Below are positions 17,926-25,972 of a DNA stretch of 64,000 bases, in pieces. Numbering within the stretch: the stretch's first letter is position 1; every line of letters begins with the position of its first letter. The translations under genes were made by a program, and so were the position numbers. The notes beneath the pieces are model-generated. The model was given only the letters and a program-made list of their open reading frames with translations, was not told the DNA's origin and made no database searches. Origin of the DNA: CBDUXP01 sp965371225 [NCBI: uncultured bacterium]. GTDB taxonomy: Bacteria; Abyssobacteria; SURF-5; CBDUXP01. The stretch lies in the NCBI GenBank assembly GCA_965371225.1, contig CBDUXP010000005.1, positions 62,001 to 126,000 of the forward strand, read 5' to 3'.

Positions 17926-18296
17926 CGGCCCTGCTCCACGAGCAGGAAGCGGACGACGAACCGCAACGCTTCCTCATCAATGGGCGACAGCAGGAACTGG
18001 TCCGCACCAGCAGCGACCGCCTCCATCTTCGTCTCGATGTCGTCCGTGCCTGCGACGTACACCACCGCTACGTCCGGGTGCGCTTGCTTCCACTGCCGGC
18101 AGACCGTCGGCGCCGCGCTCCCGTCGCCGACCGCGCTCAGAAAGACCACGGCCGGCGCGGTCCCGTTGAAGTGCGCCTCCGCTGCCGCGGGCGTGCTCAC
18201 GTGATGGCGGATGCGAGTGAACTCCTCCACCACCGCATCAATGGTGTCGCGATCCAGGTCGTCCACCCCACAGGTGAGGATGGGGCCACCGCTCAT
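17922..18296 (-). CDS. Degenerate response-regulator receiver-like protein
   Basis: This 124-residue protein starts at ATG 18296 (MSGGPILTCGVDDLDRD). The alternating pattern of a CheY fold is visible, including PAVVFLSAVGDGSAAPTVCR, VAVVYVAGTDD, and GADQFLLSPIDEEALR. The position of the phospho-acceptor Asp is occupied by Ser (FLS), and the conserved Lys near the end is Ser (LLSP), so phosphorylation is unlikely. It overlaps mobA upstream and moaA downstream by four bases each. A role as a protein-interaction module tied to cofactor synthesis is only inference. Confidence 0.75.
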   Translation of the reverse strand: MSGGPILTCGVDDLDRDTIDAVVEEFTRIRHHVSTPAAAEAHFNGTAPAVVFLSAVGDGSAAPTVCRQWKQAHPDVAVVYVAGTDDIETKMEAVAAGADQFLLSPIDEEALRFVVRFLLVEQGR

Positions 18297-19270
18297 GCCG
18301 GACTCTCCTCGAAGACGGCGGCAAACCGCTCGGCGACGAACGCGTCCAGCTCCGCCTCCAATGCTTCGAACCGGCGCAACAGTTCGCGCGCGTGCGGCGT
18401 CAACGTGGAACCCCCGCCCGCGCGTCCGCCGGCGCGCCGTTCCACCAGCCCGTACCCGAGGGTCGCCTCCATCTGCTGGATGCGGCCGAGCGCGCGCCGA
18501 TAGGACATATGCATCTCGGTCGCGGCCCGGTTGATCGAGCCGGTGCGCTCGATGTGGCGGAGCAAATCCGTGCGGCCCCCGCCGAAGACCATCGCCCCGT
18601 CGCGCTCGAGCCACAGCTTGGCGCGCACCTGCACCGCGCCTAGGCTGTCGGCAATCGCGCCGCGTGCGAACGCGCGCAGCACGGCGAACTCATCCGGAGT
18701 ATTCGCGTTCGCGAAGGGGCCGGGCGCGTCGGCCGATTGCCATCCCGAGGCATCCACCTCCACCAGGGTCAGGTCCTCCAATGCCTGGAAAATCGCAAAG
18801 CGCCCCGCCGCCAACCGCGTGCGGAACCGGCGCAGGCAGCGCCGATGGTAGAAGGCGCAGAGGGGTTCCACCCCGTGCGGCGTGCGCGGCACGACGGCAT
18901 CCGCGTCCGCGTGCGCGTGGGCGGCCAAGTCGTGCCACAGGCGCGGGTCGGGGAAGGGCATGTCGCAGGCGGTCACGAACAGCCAGTCCGACTCGATCCG
19001 CGCGAGGGCTGAGGCGATCCCGCAGAGGGGGCCGGCGCCGGGCTCCGAGTCGGGCACGACGGGGAGGTGGAACGCCTCGTAGGCCTCGGGCGTGCGCGCA
19101 CTCAGGTACACGGCGGCAAACTCGGCCTGCACCACCCGCAGCACCTGGCCCAGCATGGAGGTGTCGTCCCACGGCAGCAGGGCCTTGTCGCGCCCCATGC
19201 GGCTAGAGCGCCCGCCGGCCACCACCACCGCACTGGCGGGCCCGAGCGCACCGTTCTTCCCCATCCGCAT
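18293..19270 (-). CDS. mobA: MobA molybdenum cofactor guanylyltransferase fused to a ModE-type helix-turn-helix domain
   Basis: Residues about 11-205 form a MobA nucleotidyltransferase with VVVAGGRSSRMGRDKALLPW, VVPDSEPGAGPLCGIASAL and FVTACDMPFPD. After the NANTPDEF end of that domain, about 210-325 is a ModE N-terminal winged helix: VQVRAKLWLERDGAMVFGGG, LLRHIERTGSINRAATEMHM, SYRRALGRIQQMEATLG and LTPHARELLRRFE. No Di-MOP molybdate-binding domain follows. MobA attaches GMP to molybdopterin; ModE proteins bind operators. The fusion suggests a cofactor enzyme that also binds DNA, possibly controlling this operon. Confidence 0.9.
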   Translation of the reverse strand: MRMGKNGALGPASAVVVAGGRSSRMGRDKALLPWDDTSMLGQVLRVVQAEFAAVYLSARTPEAYEAFHLPVVPDSEPGAGPLCGIASALARIESDWLFVTACDMPFPDPRLWHDLAAHAHADADAVVPRTPHGVEPLCAFYHRRCLRRFRTRLAAGRFAIFQALEDLTLVEVDASGWQSADAPGPFANANTPDEFAVLRAFARGAIADSLGAVQVRAKLWLERDGAMVFGGGRTDLLRHIERTGSINRAATEMHMSYRRALGRIQQMEATLGYGLVERRAGGRAGGGSTLTPHARELLRRFEALEAELDAFVAERFAAVFEESPA

Positions 19271-19300
19271 AACGCTCGTAGCCTACCATCCCCACCCACC

Positions 19301-19323
19301 GGCCACAAGGGCCGCCCCTACGG
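19301..19323. repeat. Diverged copy of the TAGGGGC hairpin repeat
   Basis: Read on the minus strand this gap contains TAGGGGCGGCCCTTGTGGCC, which matches the better copy at 37797-37820 (TAGGGGCGACC, loop, GGTCGCC) at most positions. It sits in the 169-base gap between mobB and mobA together with an AT-rich stretch at about 19365-19410 that could hold the mobA promoter. Confidence 0.5.
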
Positions 19324-19439
19324 GAATCCTGGGGCCATTTCCACCGCCGCGCCGGGTCCGCGAATGGAAAGCTATTCAGAACTCGTTAGTAATTAATGAC
19401 TTATGGCATAGACAGCGAACGCGGCGTTGGCGGACGTCC

Positions 19440-19940
19440 CTATGAGCAGCGGGCGAGGATCAGGTCCCGCAGGCCGACCACGTCGTCCCGCTGGTAGGCC
19501 GGGACATCAGCCACGCGCTCGGCCGCGGCGGCGCTGTCCACGACGCAGGCGATGCGGTTCTCCGGCGGCGGGTCGAGCGGCGCCGGGTGGACGGCGGACT
19601 GCCACACCTCAATTTTCGGCAGCGGCGATTCCTTCGCGCCTTCGACGATGACCAGGGCACAGTCCGCGAAGTACCGCTCGGCCAACGCGGCGGGATCCTG
19701 CCGCCCGGGGTGCGCGCGGCGGTACGCCAATTCGGTCGGCGATTGAATGAGCACGCCGTCCGCGCCGGCCTGAAAGAGCCGGTCGCTGTCCTTGCCTTCC
19801 CGGTCCATCTGAAACCCGTGCGCGTCGTTCTTGATCGCGCCAACCGTCAGGCCCGTTGCCCGGAGCGCGGGCACGAGCTGTTCAATGAGCGTGGTCTTGC
19901 CGCTCCCGGAGGGGCCGACGAACGCGATGAGCTGCGGCAC
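19440..19940 (-). CDS. mobB: Molybdopterin-guanine dinucleotide biosynthesis adaptor MobB
   Basis: This 166-residue P-loop protein opens with LIAFVGPSGSGKTTLIEQLV. AIKNDAHGFQMDREGKDSDR follows, a segment typical of MobB, and then LVIVEGAKESPLPKIEVW. It binds GTP and assists MobA. The start is a GTG directly abutting the moeA TAG stop, so the two are coupled. The stop lies at 19440. Confidence 0.93.
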   Translation of the reverse strand: MPQLIAFVGPSGSGKTTLIEQLVPALRATGLTVGAIKNDAHGFQMDREGKDSDRLFQAGADGVLIQSPTELAYRRAHPGRQDPAALAERYFADCALVIVEGAKESPLPKIEVWQSAVHPAPLDPPPENRIACVVDSAAAAERVADVPAYQRDDVVGLRDLILARCS

Positions 19941-21164
19941 CTACGGCGCCCACTCGGGCAGGTCCATGAGCTGCACGGGCACGCGCTCGCCCGGCGCGAT
20001 CTCCGGGCGCTCCGGGGTGAGCACCAGGAACGCGTTCGCCTTCGCCATGGAGCTAATCATGTGCGAGCCTTGGCCGCCGGTGGACCGCACGTGGTACGCG
20101 CCGTTCTCGCGCCGCACGACCGCGCGGACGAAGTGCGTTTTGCCGTCCTTGGCGGAAAAGGCTTCGTCGGCCACCGCGTCGATCGTCCAGCGTTCGAGTT
20201 GCGTGCGGCCCATCATCTTCAGGAGCGCGGGACGCACGAACTGCTCGAAGATCACCATGGTCGCGACCGGGTTGCCGGGCAGCCCGAACACGAGCGTGCT
20301 CCCGTTCACGCCGAACACCGTGGGTTTGCCCGGCTTCACGTTGATCTTCCAGAAGAGAAACTCCGTGCCCAGCTTCTCGTGCGTCGCCTTCACGAAGTCG
20401 TACTCCCCCACCGAGACGCCGCCGCTCGTCAGCACCACGTCGCACTCGAGCGCGCCGCGAATCTTCGCTTCGGTTTCCGCCTCGTCGTCCGCGACCGTCC
20501 CCAGCGGCACGGGCGTCGCGCCCGTATTCCACACCTGCCCGTACAGGGTGTACCCGTTGCTGTTGCGAATCTGTCCCGGGCCGAGCTGCGCGTCCACCTC
20601 CACCAACTCGCTGCCGGTCGCGAGGATCGCCACGCGGGGCGCCGGATACACCAGGGGGTGTGAAATGCCCACGGTGGCGAGCACCCCCAGCTCCGGAGGC
20701 CGGATCACAGTATCCGCGTCCAGCACGCGCGCGTCCCGCTGCATGTCCTCGCCGGCCGCGCGCACGTTCGCGCCGACGGGCCGCGCGGCCATGATGCGCA
20801 CCTTGTCGTCGAACGATTCGGTCATCTCGACCATGATCACCGTGTCCGCGCCGGGCGGCAGGGGCGCGCCGGTCATGATGCGGTACGCCGTGCCCGGTTC
20901 CACGGTGCGGTCCGCGACGGTGCCCGCGGCCAAGTCCCCGAGCACGGTGAGGAGGGCCGGTTCCTCGGGCGAGGCGTCGGCGACGTCCCCCGCCCGCACC
21001 GCGAACCCGTCCATCGCCGAGTTAGCGAACGGCGGAATATCCGAATCCGCGTGGATGTTCTCCGCCAGCACGCGGCCGATGCACTTGCGCAGCGGCAGCC
21101 GTTTCGGCGGCAGCGGTTTCACCGCCTCCAGAATGATCCGGCGGGCTTCGTCGACGCTGATCAT
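19941..21164 (-). CDS. moeA: Molybdopterin molybdenumtransferase MoeA
   Basis: At 407 residues it has normal length. SVDEARRIILEAVKPLPPKR begins the protein. FANSAMDGFAVRAGDV, AYRIMTGAPLPPGADTVIMV, AILATGSELVEV, VVLTSGGVSVGEYDFVK and FGLPGNPVATMV are family landmarks (MoeA N, MoCF-binding and C-terminal domains). It inserts molybdate into adenylylated molybdopterin in the cytoplasm. It is first in the leftward moeA-mobB unit and divergent from an acetyltransferase. Confidence 0.95.
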   Translation of the reverse strand: MISVDEARRIILEAVKPLPPKRLPLRKCIGRVLAENIHADSDIPPFANSAMDGFAVRAGDVADASPEEPALLTVLGDLAAGTVADRTVEPGTAYRIMTGAPLPPGADTVIMVEMTESFDDKVRIMAARPVGANVRAAGEDMQRDARVLDADTVIRPPELGVLATVGISHPLVYPAPRVAILATGSELVEVDAQLGPGQIRNSNGYTLYGQVWNTGATPVPLGTVADDEAETEAKIRGALECDVVLTSGGVSVGEYDFVKATHEKLGTEFLFWKINVKPGKPTVFGVNGSTLVFGLPGNPVATMVIFEQFVRPALLKMMGRTQLERWTIDAVADEAFSAKDGKTHFVRAVVRRENGAYHVRSTGGQGSHMISSMAKANAFLVLTPERPEIAPGERVPVQLMDLPEWAP

Positions 21165-21237
21165 CTTCGATCTACCGGCGTCAACGTAGCATGGGCGCCT
21201 CAGCGTGGCAACGGGCCCCGGCGGCTACAATGCCCCG

Positions 21238-21801
21238 ATGCCGGCCCCGGAACGGTTCGATACCGCGCGGCTGACCGCCGAGCGCCTGCGGGCGGATCAC
21301 CTGGCGGACATGTGTGCGCTGCACCGGGACGCGCGGGTGATGGCCACGCTCGGCGGCCTCCGGACGGATGCGGAGACCGAGGTAATGCTGGGTCGCTGGC
21401 TCGACCATTGGACCGAACACGGGTTCGGGTTCTGGATGTTCCACGACCGGACGGACGAGCGGTACGTCGGTCGGGCGGACCTGCGGCGGCTGCACGTGGG
21501 CGGTCATGACGAGGTGGAGCTGGGCTACGCGCTGCGGGCCGCCTATTGGGGGCGGGGATTCGCGACGGAGATGGGGCGGGCGCTGCTCGCCATCGCGTTC
21601 GACAATCTGCAGCTGGCGGAGCTCGTGTGCTTCACGCTCCCCACCAACACGGGGTCGCGGCGGGTCATGGAGAAGTGCGGGTTCCGGTTCGAACGGGACA
21701 TCACGTATGCGGACCTGCCGCACGTGCTGCATCGCCTGACGCGGGAACAGTGGCGGGAGGCACAGGGGGAGTTAGAGGAAACCACGGATGCACGCAGATA
21801 G
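21238..21801 (+). CDS. RimJ/RimL-type GNAT acetyltransferase
   Basis: I start it at ATG 21238 (MPAPERFDTARLTAERL); the longer frame is unsupported. FDTARLTAERLRADHLADM is the typical RimL opening. ELGYALRAAYWGRGFATEMG is the acetyl-CoA-binding motif, and NTGSRRVMEKCGFRFERDI closes the fold (PF13302). The last codons (ETTDARR) lie inside the dispersed CACGGAT repeat, so the original C-terminus was probably altered by the repeat. Confidence 0.9.
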   Translation: MPAPERFDTARLTAERLRADHLADMCALHRDARVMATLGGLRTDAETEVMLGRWLDHWTEHGFGFWMFHDRTDERYVGRADLRRLHVGGHDEVELGYALRAAYWGRGFATEMGRALLAIAFDNLQLAELVCFTLPTNTGSRRVMEKCGFRFERDITYADLPHVLHRLTREQWREAQGELEETTDARR

Positions 21802-21863
21802 ACACGGATAAGTACCTCGACTGAAGAGGATCCGCAGATGACACAGATGTACGCAGATTAGAT
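21779..21863 (+). repeat. Degenerate tandem-word repeat (CACGGAT/CGCAGAT type), forward orientation
   Basis: The segment is built from short words: ACCACGGATGCACGCAGAT, GACACGGATAA, then CCGCAGATGACACAGATG and TACGCAGATTA. Similar degenerate words occur in reverse orientation about 140 bases later. The unit begins within the 3' end of the acetyltransferase gene. Confidence 0.8.
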
Positions 21864-22132
21864 TTTGAGGTTTTCTTTGTAGGTCGAATGGGCGCCATGA
21901 ATGGCGCCCCTACGCGACCGGGCAGCGACAGGGCAGGCGGTTGCGCGGAGCGCAGAGGCGGATGCCGGGCACGCGGCAACCAGACCCGCCCCTAAATCGT
22001 CTTATCATCCGTATTCACCCGTGGTTCCAAATTATCTGCGTCCATCCGCGTTCACCTGTGGTTCCCGCTGGCGGTATCCTTGTTTTCATCCGTGTTTATC
22101 CGTGTTGATCTGTGGTTCCCATTCCATCCGCG
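21802..22132. other. Gene-free gap made mainly of short repeats
   Basis: These 331 bases hold the forward repeat words, a perfect short palindrome at 21890-21909, a GC-rich spacer, and the inverted repeat words from 22001. I see no coding region, tRNA or ribosomal site. The repeats abut the stop codons of both neighbouring genes. Confidence 0.7.
21890..21909. repeat. Palindrome of the TAGGGGC hairpin family
   Basis: GGGCGCCAT and ATGGCGCCC are perfect 9-base arms around GA, followed by CTACG, so on the minus strand it reads CGTAGGGGCGCC. It belongs with the copies at 19301, 26987 and 37800. Confidence 0.75.
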
Positions 22133-22136
22133 TTAC
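22001..22136 (-). repeat. Degenerate tandem-word repeat, reverse orientation
   Basis: Read on the minus strand, words such as GGAACCACAGATCAACACGG, ATAAACACGGATGAAAAC and GGAACCACAGGTGAACGCGG repeat several times with small changes. They are the reverse orientation of the words at 21779-21863, making an imperfect inverted pair about 140 bases apart. The right end overlaps the stop codon of the DUF2961 gene. Confidence 0.8.
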
Positions 22137-23371
22137 ACCTGGAATCCGTCCAGCAGCTGATCCAAAGTCGCCGGATCCTGGCGCACGAATCCACGCTGCC
22201 ACGCGTTGAACAGCTGGAAGAGCCGGCCGTACGCCTCGAAGCGCTCGTCCCGCGTGGCGCCCTCCCGCTGCCCGGCCTCGGTGAGCGCCAGGGCGTGCCC
22301 GCGCACGACGCCGGCCCGCTGCGACCACTCCGCGTTCAGCGGTGGCAGGCGGTCGGGCGCAGCCGGCAGGGGACGCCGCAGCGGCACCGCGCGGTCCTGG
22401 TACCAGTACGCGACGGACGAGTAGTCGTCCCCCCGGTCGTTCGCGTGCCCGTGCTCGATGGTGACGCGAATGCTCTTCTGGAACAGCACCGGATCCTCGA
22501 TGTGGTAGCGGTACATGCTCGTGTAGCCCAGCCAGTCGGGCATCCCCGCCAGCGGCAGCCCGATGTACGGGCCGGCGTACGGCACCTCCGGGCACCACGC
22601 GCCGCCGAAATAATCCTCCGTGCCGGTGCCGTGCAGCGCCGGGGGCCACGCCTCCCCGTCGACAAAGATCATGTCGTCCCCCTCGCCGTACCACTTGCCC
22701 GCCGTGTTGTACACGTGCAGGTTGCAGCCCACGTAGTGGCCGCGTCCCGCCGTCTCCAGCAAGACGTAGTTGTCCTCCCCCGTCAGGTTAAAGCCGCGCC
22801 ACCCGAACCGCTCCGTCTCCGGCGGGTGCTCGACCGCCGTGCACGGCGCTTCCCGGTGCCACGTGGCGTGAAAGCGGCCGAGCCCCGCGTCGAGCTGGGG
22901 GTACTGCTCGTAATCGATGTAGTAGTAGAACGCCAGGCAGGGGATGTCGCTCTCGTTCTCCAGCGTGATGCGCGCGCCCGCGGCGAACGGCATGGGGAAC
23001 CAGCAGGAGAAGCCCATCCCGTCCTGCGGGCTCATGGCCAGCGGCTGGCTCTGGTAATTCGCCGTCAGGCAATTGCCCACGCCGAAGAAATCGCCCAGCG
23101 GCACCTCCACGCTCGGGTGCTCCGCGCCGTCCCAGTAGATGCGCAGCACCAGCACGCGCAGCAGGAACGGATCGCCCCCCGCCACCGTGCACCACAGGTG
23201 CGTCAGCGTGCCCGCGCCCTCGATCTCCGCCAGCACCGCCGTCTCCCGCGGCCAGATGGTGAGGTTGTCCTTGTTCCCCCCGCGCCGGTCCCAGCTCGAC
23301 GCGCGCCCGCTGCGGCCTTCCCGCAGCGTCGCCAACCCCCGCAACCCCGTCATCCCGTCTCGGCCCGCCAT
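22133..23371 (-). CDS. DUF2961 protein (glycoside hydrolase family 172-like)
   Basis: At 412 residues it matches DUF2961 (PF11175). Landmarks are REGRSGRASSWDRRGGNKD, HLWCTVAG, LRIYWDGAEHPSVEVPLGDF, CWFPMPFA, YYYIDYEQ, FHATWHRE and GTGTEDYFGGAWC. DUF2961 members include GH172 enzymes acting on difructose anhydride or arabinofuranosides; the acid residues of TGTEDYF fit that fold, but the substrate is unknown. No signal peptide is seen. ATG 23371 has GGAGG six bases upstream; Met7 is an alternative. Its 5' end and ribosome-binding site are duplicated at 26014-26067. Confidence 0.88.
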   Translation of the reverse strand: MAGRDGMTGLRGLATLREGRSGRASSWDRRGGNKDNLTIWPRETAVLAEIEGAGTLTHLWCTVAGGDPFLLRVLVLRIYWDGAEHPSVEVPLGDFFGVGNCLTANYQSQPLAMSPQDGMGFSCWFPMPFAAGARITLENESDIPCLAFYYYIDYEQYPQLDAGLGRFHATWHREAPCTAVEHPPETERFGWRGFNLTGEDNYVLLETAGRGHYVGCNLHVYNTAGKWYGEGDDMIFVDGEAWPPALHGTGTEDYFGGAWCPEVPYAGPYIGLPLAGMPDWLGYTSMYRYHIEDPVLFQKSIRVTIEHGHANDRGDDYSSVAYWYQDRAVPLRRPLPAAPDRLPPLNAEWSQRAGVVRGHALALTEAGQREGATRDERFEAYGRLFQLFNAWQRGFVRQDPATLDQLLDGFQV

Positions 23372-23382
23372 AGTGCGCCTCC
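23329..23382. repeat. 54-bp direct repeat, left copy (5' end and RBS of the DUF2961 gene)
   Basis: This stretch is identical to 26014-26067 except for one base. It covers the ribosome-binding site (GGAGGCGCACT) and the first 14 codons of the DUF2961 gene. The two copies have the same orientation and bracket the low-G+C reverse-transcriptase segment. Confidence 0.9.
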
Positions 23383-23514
23383 CTACTGTCGTCGCCCAAG
23401 CATCTTGAATCTGTGAATCTCGTCAAACTAAGCACGAAACGTGGAACGGCAACGGAAGATCGATTAGTAGCCAATGCTAGATCTGTACTGGTTTTTAGTT
23501 AAATACTCCTAGAA

Positions 23515-24228
23515 TCAGATAGATACGCCTCCCGCAGTCAGATAACCGATTACTACCTGAAATAGTTGTGCGGATGTCTTTCCCGCAACTTCAATAGCTA
23601 AGTCATCAATGGGATAGTTAAACTCAATGCCTTGCCTGGGGTTCACTACACCTACTTTCTCAATCGCATACTGCCCTGAGGCGTAGTTCAGCGCACAATA
23701 AACTAGAAGTTGTCTTAGCTCAATCGACCGAAATCCTCGGTCCCCCGCCTTTATTTCATACAAGGTATGTCTAGCGAACACGTCAGCTTCGCACGCATCT
23801 ATGAGCCCACATCCCTTTAACGGAGGATCTAAAACACAGTCCCGTCTCCTTAAATCCGCTAAAAAATAGTCATACAACACCAGCGCCAGCGTATGCGCCT
23901 CGGATTGCTCTCCCTCGCTTAGATTGTGGGCAACCTGACCCCTCCCCCCCGCAAGACGTGAAATTTTTTCCTTACACTGTTGTTCCAAGCGAGTAAGGTA
24001 AGAATGATCGGGCAGGCTACGATCAATCTGACGTTTAACGAGCGCCTGAAACATACGTGTACTCATCTCATTGACCACCGATCTTCTCTCACTGGGGCCA
24101 TTAGCAGCGATTGGTGGGGAAATTCTTTCGTAAGACAGATTCATTCGTCGAACGAACTCTTCACTCCTTGGTACTTGCGCACGCCAAAAGGAAGTGAAGC
24201 CTTCGACGAATGTTTTTAGCGGGATCAT
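23515..24228 (-). CDS. PD-(D/E)XK nuclease-like protein paired with a reverse transcriptase
   Basis: These 237 residues match no family I can name. The C-terminal half has a plausible PD-(D/E)XK core: CEADVF around Asp149, then LYEIKAG with Glu158-x-Lys160, then LRQLLVYCAL with Gln173, the order seen in many restriction-type nucleases. A DxK-like strand-helix arrangement with YEIKAGDRGF is the strongest part. The N-terminal half is helical, with RRMNLSYERI and MSTRMFQALVKRQIDR. The ATG lies inside the reverse-transcriptase stop (ATGA overlap), so the pair is translationally coupled. Base composition is lower in G+C than surrounding genes. A nuclease effector or processing role is inferred. 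Confidence 0.7.
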   Translation of the reverse strand: MIPLKTFVEGFTSFWRAQVPRSEEFVRRMNLSYERISPPIAANGPSERRSVVNEMSTRMFQALVKRQIDRSLPDHSYLTRLEQQCKEKISRLAGGRGQVAHNLSEGEQSEAHTLALVLYDYFLADLRRRDCVLDPPLKGCGLIDACEADVFARHTLYEIKAGDRGFRSIELRQLLVYCALNYASGQYAIEKVGVVNPRQGIEFNYPIDDLAIEVAGKTSAQLFQVVIGYLTAGGVSI

Positions 24229-25826
24229 AGAAGAGAGGGGAAATTTGTCCGATTGCAGCGTTGAGAGGCCCAGTCCGAAACTATCCTCTCAAACGGTGAG
24301 AATTCGTTCCTCACATGCCGCCTCCAGTGCTTGCCCTCGTCGTCTAGGATGTAGGATGCAATGAGGAACGCACGTCGTTCCCAGGTGCCGAGCGTCCGGA
24401 AGCTATTGCGAAGGTCTGATATCCATGGCCAGTTGTGCCACTGGGCCATGGTGAGGATAATATCGCGGCGTACGAGGGGGCTGGTTCGGGATCTGTATAG
24501 GCGTGCGAGTATTGCCTGGTTCTCTGGTGCTTGGTGAGCTGCGAGGACACGCACTGCATAAGCTGTATTGAGCTCAACTTTCGTTATGTAGTTGTCATTT
24601 GTGATCAATTGGCGCACGTGTGCGCAAACCGTTTCTCGAGTGTCGGGGGCGAGTTCGGAAATTATCGCACGAAGCGTCATCAGGACAACTGCATAGATAG
24701 GGTACAGAACATCTGTGTTAGCCAGAAGCGTTAGGGCTGCTGAGTTCTTTACCGATGGCTCCAGGAACCGGAGTGCCCGCAATAACCGCTTCGAGAGAGT
24801 CACATGAATCTGGCTTTTGGCGAGTTCGCGTTGCAGCATTCCAACGATGTCGAATTGATCAAGCTCATTACGGAGTGTTTCATAGTCGTCAGTGGCTGTC
24901 GCGGAGTAGGGATCGAAGCGGACCCTGATAGACATGAACTCACTGACTTGGCTGGAATCGGGGGACGGAATGCCCTGGTCTCGGCCAAGAAACGCCTCAC
25001 GTGATAGAAAGTCTTTGGCTGTTAAGATTTCTGTCTTCGTTTTCTGAAGCGCAAGCCCTTCATTGCGCATAAGCGCATCGGAAAGAAAGAGAAGCTTCTC
25101 ATACGCGTCTTCTCGACTATCAGCAAATATGTGATAGTCATCTACAAATCGGCAGAACTGGATGCCATCATCAGTCAGTAGCCGATCAATCTGGTTAAGG
25201 AGCAACTCGGCAAGAACGCGAGCACTTGGCCCGCCGATTGGCAGCCCGTAGGAGCGGTTACCTGAGAATCTTGTCAGAAGGGCCAGTATTCGTCTAGGTA
25301 TGTTGTCGCTCAGATTGAGCTGCAGTAAAGCATTTTCGAGTCGGTGGTGGTAGATCCGCGAGTAAAAGTCCGAGATATCGCACCTCAACACATACTGGAA
25401 GTCACGGGCCCTACGGGCGGATACCTCCCAGAACTCTGGGTAACCAATGTCACGGCGGAATATTGCGTGCGAATCTACGTCGTGCTGAAACCTATAGGAA
25501 AATACCTTGGCGGCTTCCACCGGGATGCGTGATGCCTCTATTGAGGGGCCGATGTGGACTATCAATCCAAGCAAGTAGGCGTTCCAGATGGGATCAATCT
25601 GAGTCGCCCATCTGAAGCCTGTGTGTCCTACTGATGCCAGCGTGTCTGCATTATTGGGTGGATATGTAGCTAGTTGCCGATCAAAGTCCCTATGTATCTT
25701 GTCAAGGAGATCGAGGACGGCTGATTTACAATCTCGGAGCACAAAATTCTCCACCGGAAAAGGGAAAATGTCTGTATCGCCAAACGATCCGATATTGTCA
25801 ATTGCTGTTTCAAAATGCTCCCGCAT
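24225..25826 (-). CDS. Reverse transcriptase of the UG/Abi (defence-associated) type
   Basis: This 533-residue protein has RT block 3 VLRCDISDFYSRIYHHRLEN (catalytic Asp150), block 4 GLPIGGPSARVLAELLLNQI (194-213), block 5 CRFVDDYHIF with the FVDD box (Asp229, Asp230), and block 6 EGLALQKTKTEIL. The segment FSYRF near 109 fits block 1/2. After about residue 300 the chain is helical, with no maturase X, HNH or integrase domain. This RT plus C-terminal helical repeat layout is that of UG and Abi reverse transcriptases such as AbiA/AbiK, not of group II introns, retrons or diversity-generating elements. The specific class cannot be assigned by eye. All catalytic residues are intact. Confidence 0.9.
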   Translation of the reverse strand: MREHFETAIDNIGSFGDTDIFPFPVENFVLRDCKSAVLDLLDKIHRDFDRQLATYPPNNADTLASVGHTGFRWATQIDPIWNAYLLGLIVHIGPSIEASRIPVEAAKVFSYRFQHDVDSHAIFRRDIGYPEFWEVSARRARDFQYVLRCDISDFYSRIYHHRLENALLQLNLSDNIPRRILALLTRFSGNRSYGLPIGGPSARVLAELLLNQIDRLLTDDGIQFCRFVDDYHIFADSREDAYEKLLFLSDALMRNEGLALQKTKTEILTAKDFLSREAFLGRDQGIPSPDSSQVSEFMSIRVRFDPYSATATDDYETLRNELDQFDIVGMLQRELAKSQIHVTLSKRLLRALRFLEPSVKNSAALTLLANTDVLYPIYAVVLMTLRAIISELAPDTRETVCAHVRQLITNDNYITKVELNTAYAVRVLAAHQAPENQAILARLYRSRTSPLVRRDIILTMAQWHNWPWISDLRNSFRTLGTWERRAFLIASYILDDEGKHWRRHVRNEFSPFERIVSDWASQRCNRTNFPSLL

Positions 25827-25972
25827 AGTGCGCTCGCTACGGGTTTCGGCCTTGAGAATTAGTTAAATCGAGTTGCGTCAGTCTACCCCGGAAAGCCTGT
25901 CATATGTGTGTGCCGCAATGGCAAACGGCAAGCCAATGACCCTGCACTTTCTGGAAGCTTACGGAGGAGGCC

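Noticed and set aside
21779-22136. CRISPR array
   Set aside because: The repeated words are degenerate, not regularly spaced by unique spacers, and occur in both orientations.
24225-25826. Group II intron, retron or diversity-generating retroelement
   Set aside because: No maturase or HNH domain, no intron domain V/VI structure seen, no msr/msd or template/variable repeat pair, and the block 4/5 motifs (LPIGG, FVDD) fit UG/Abi RTs better.
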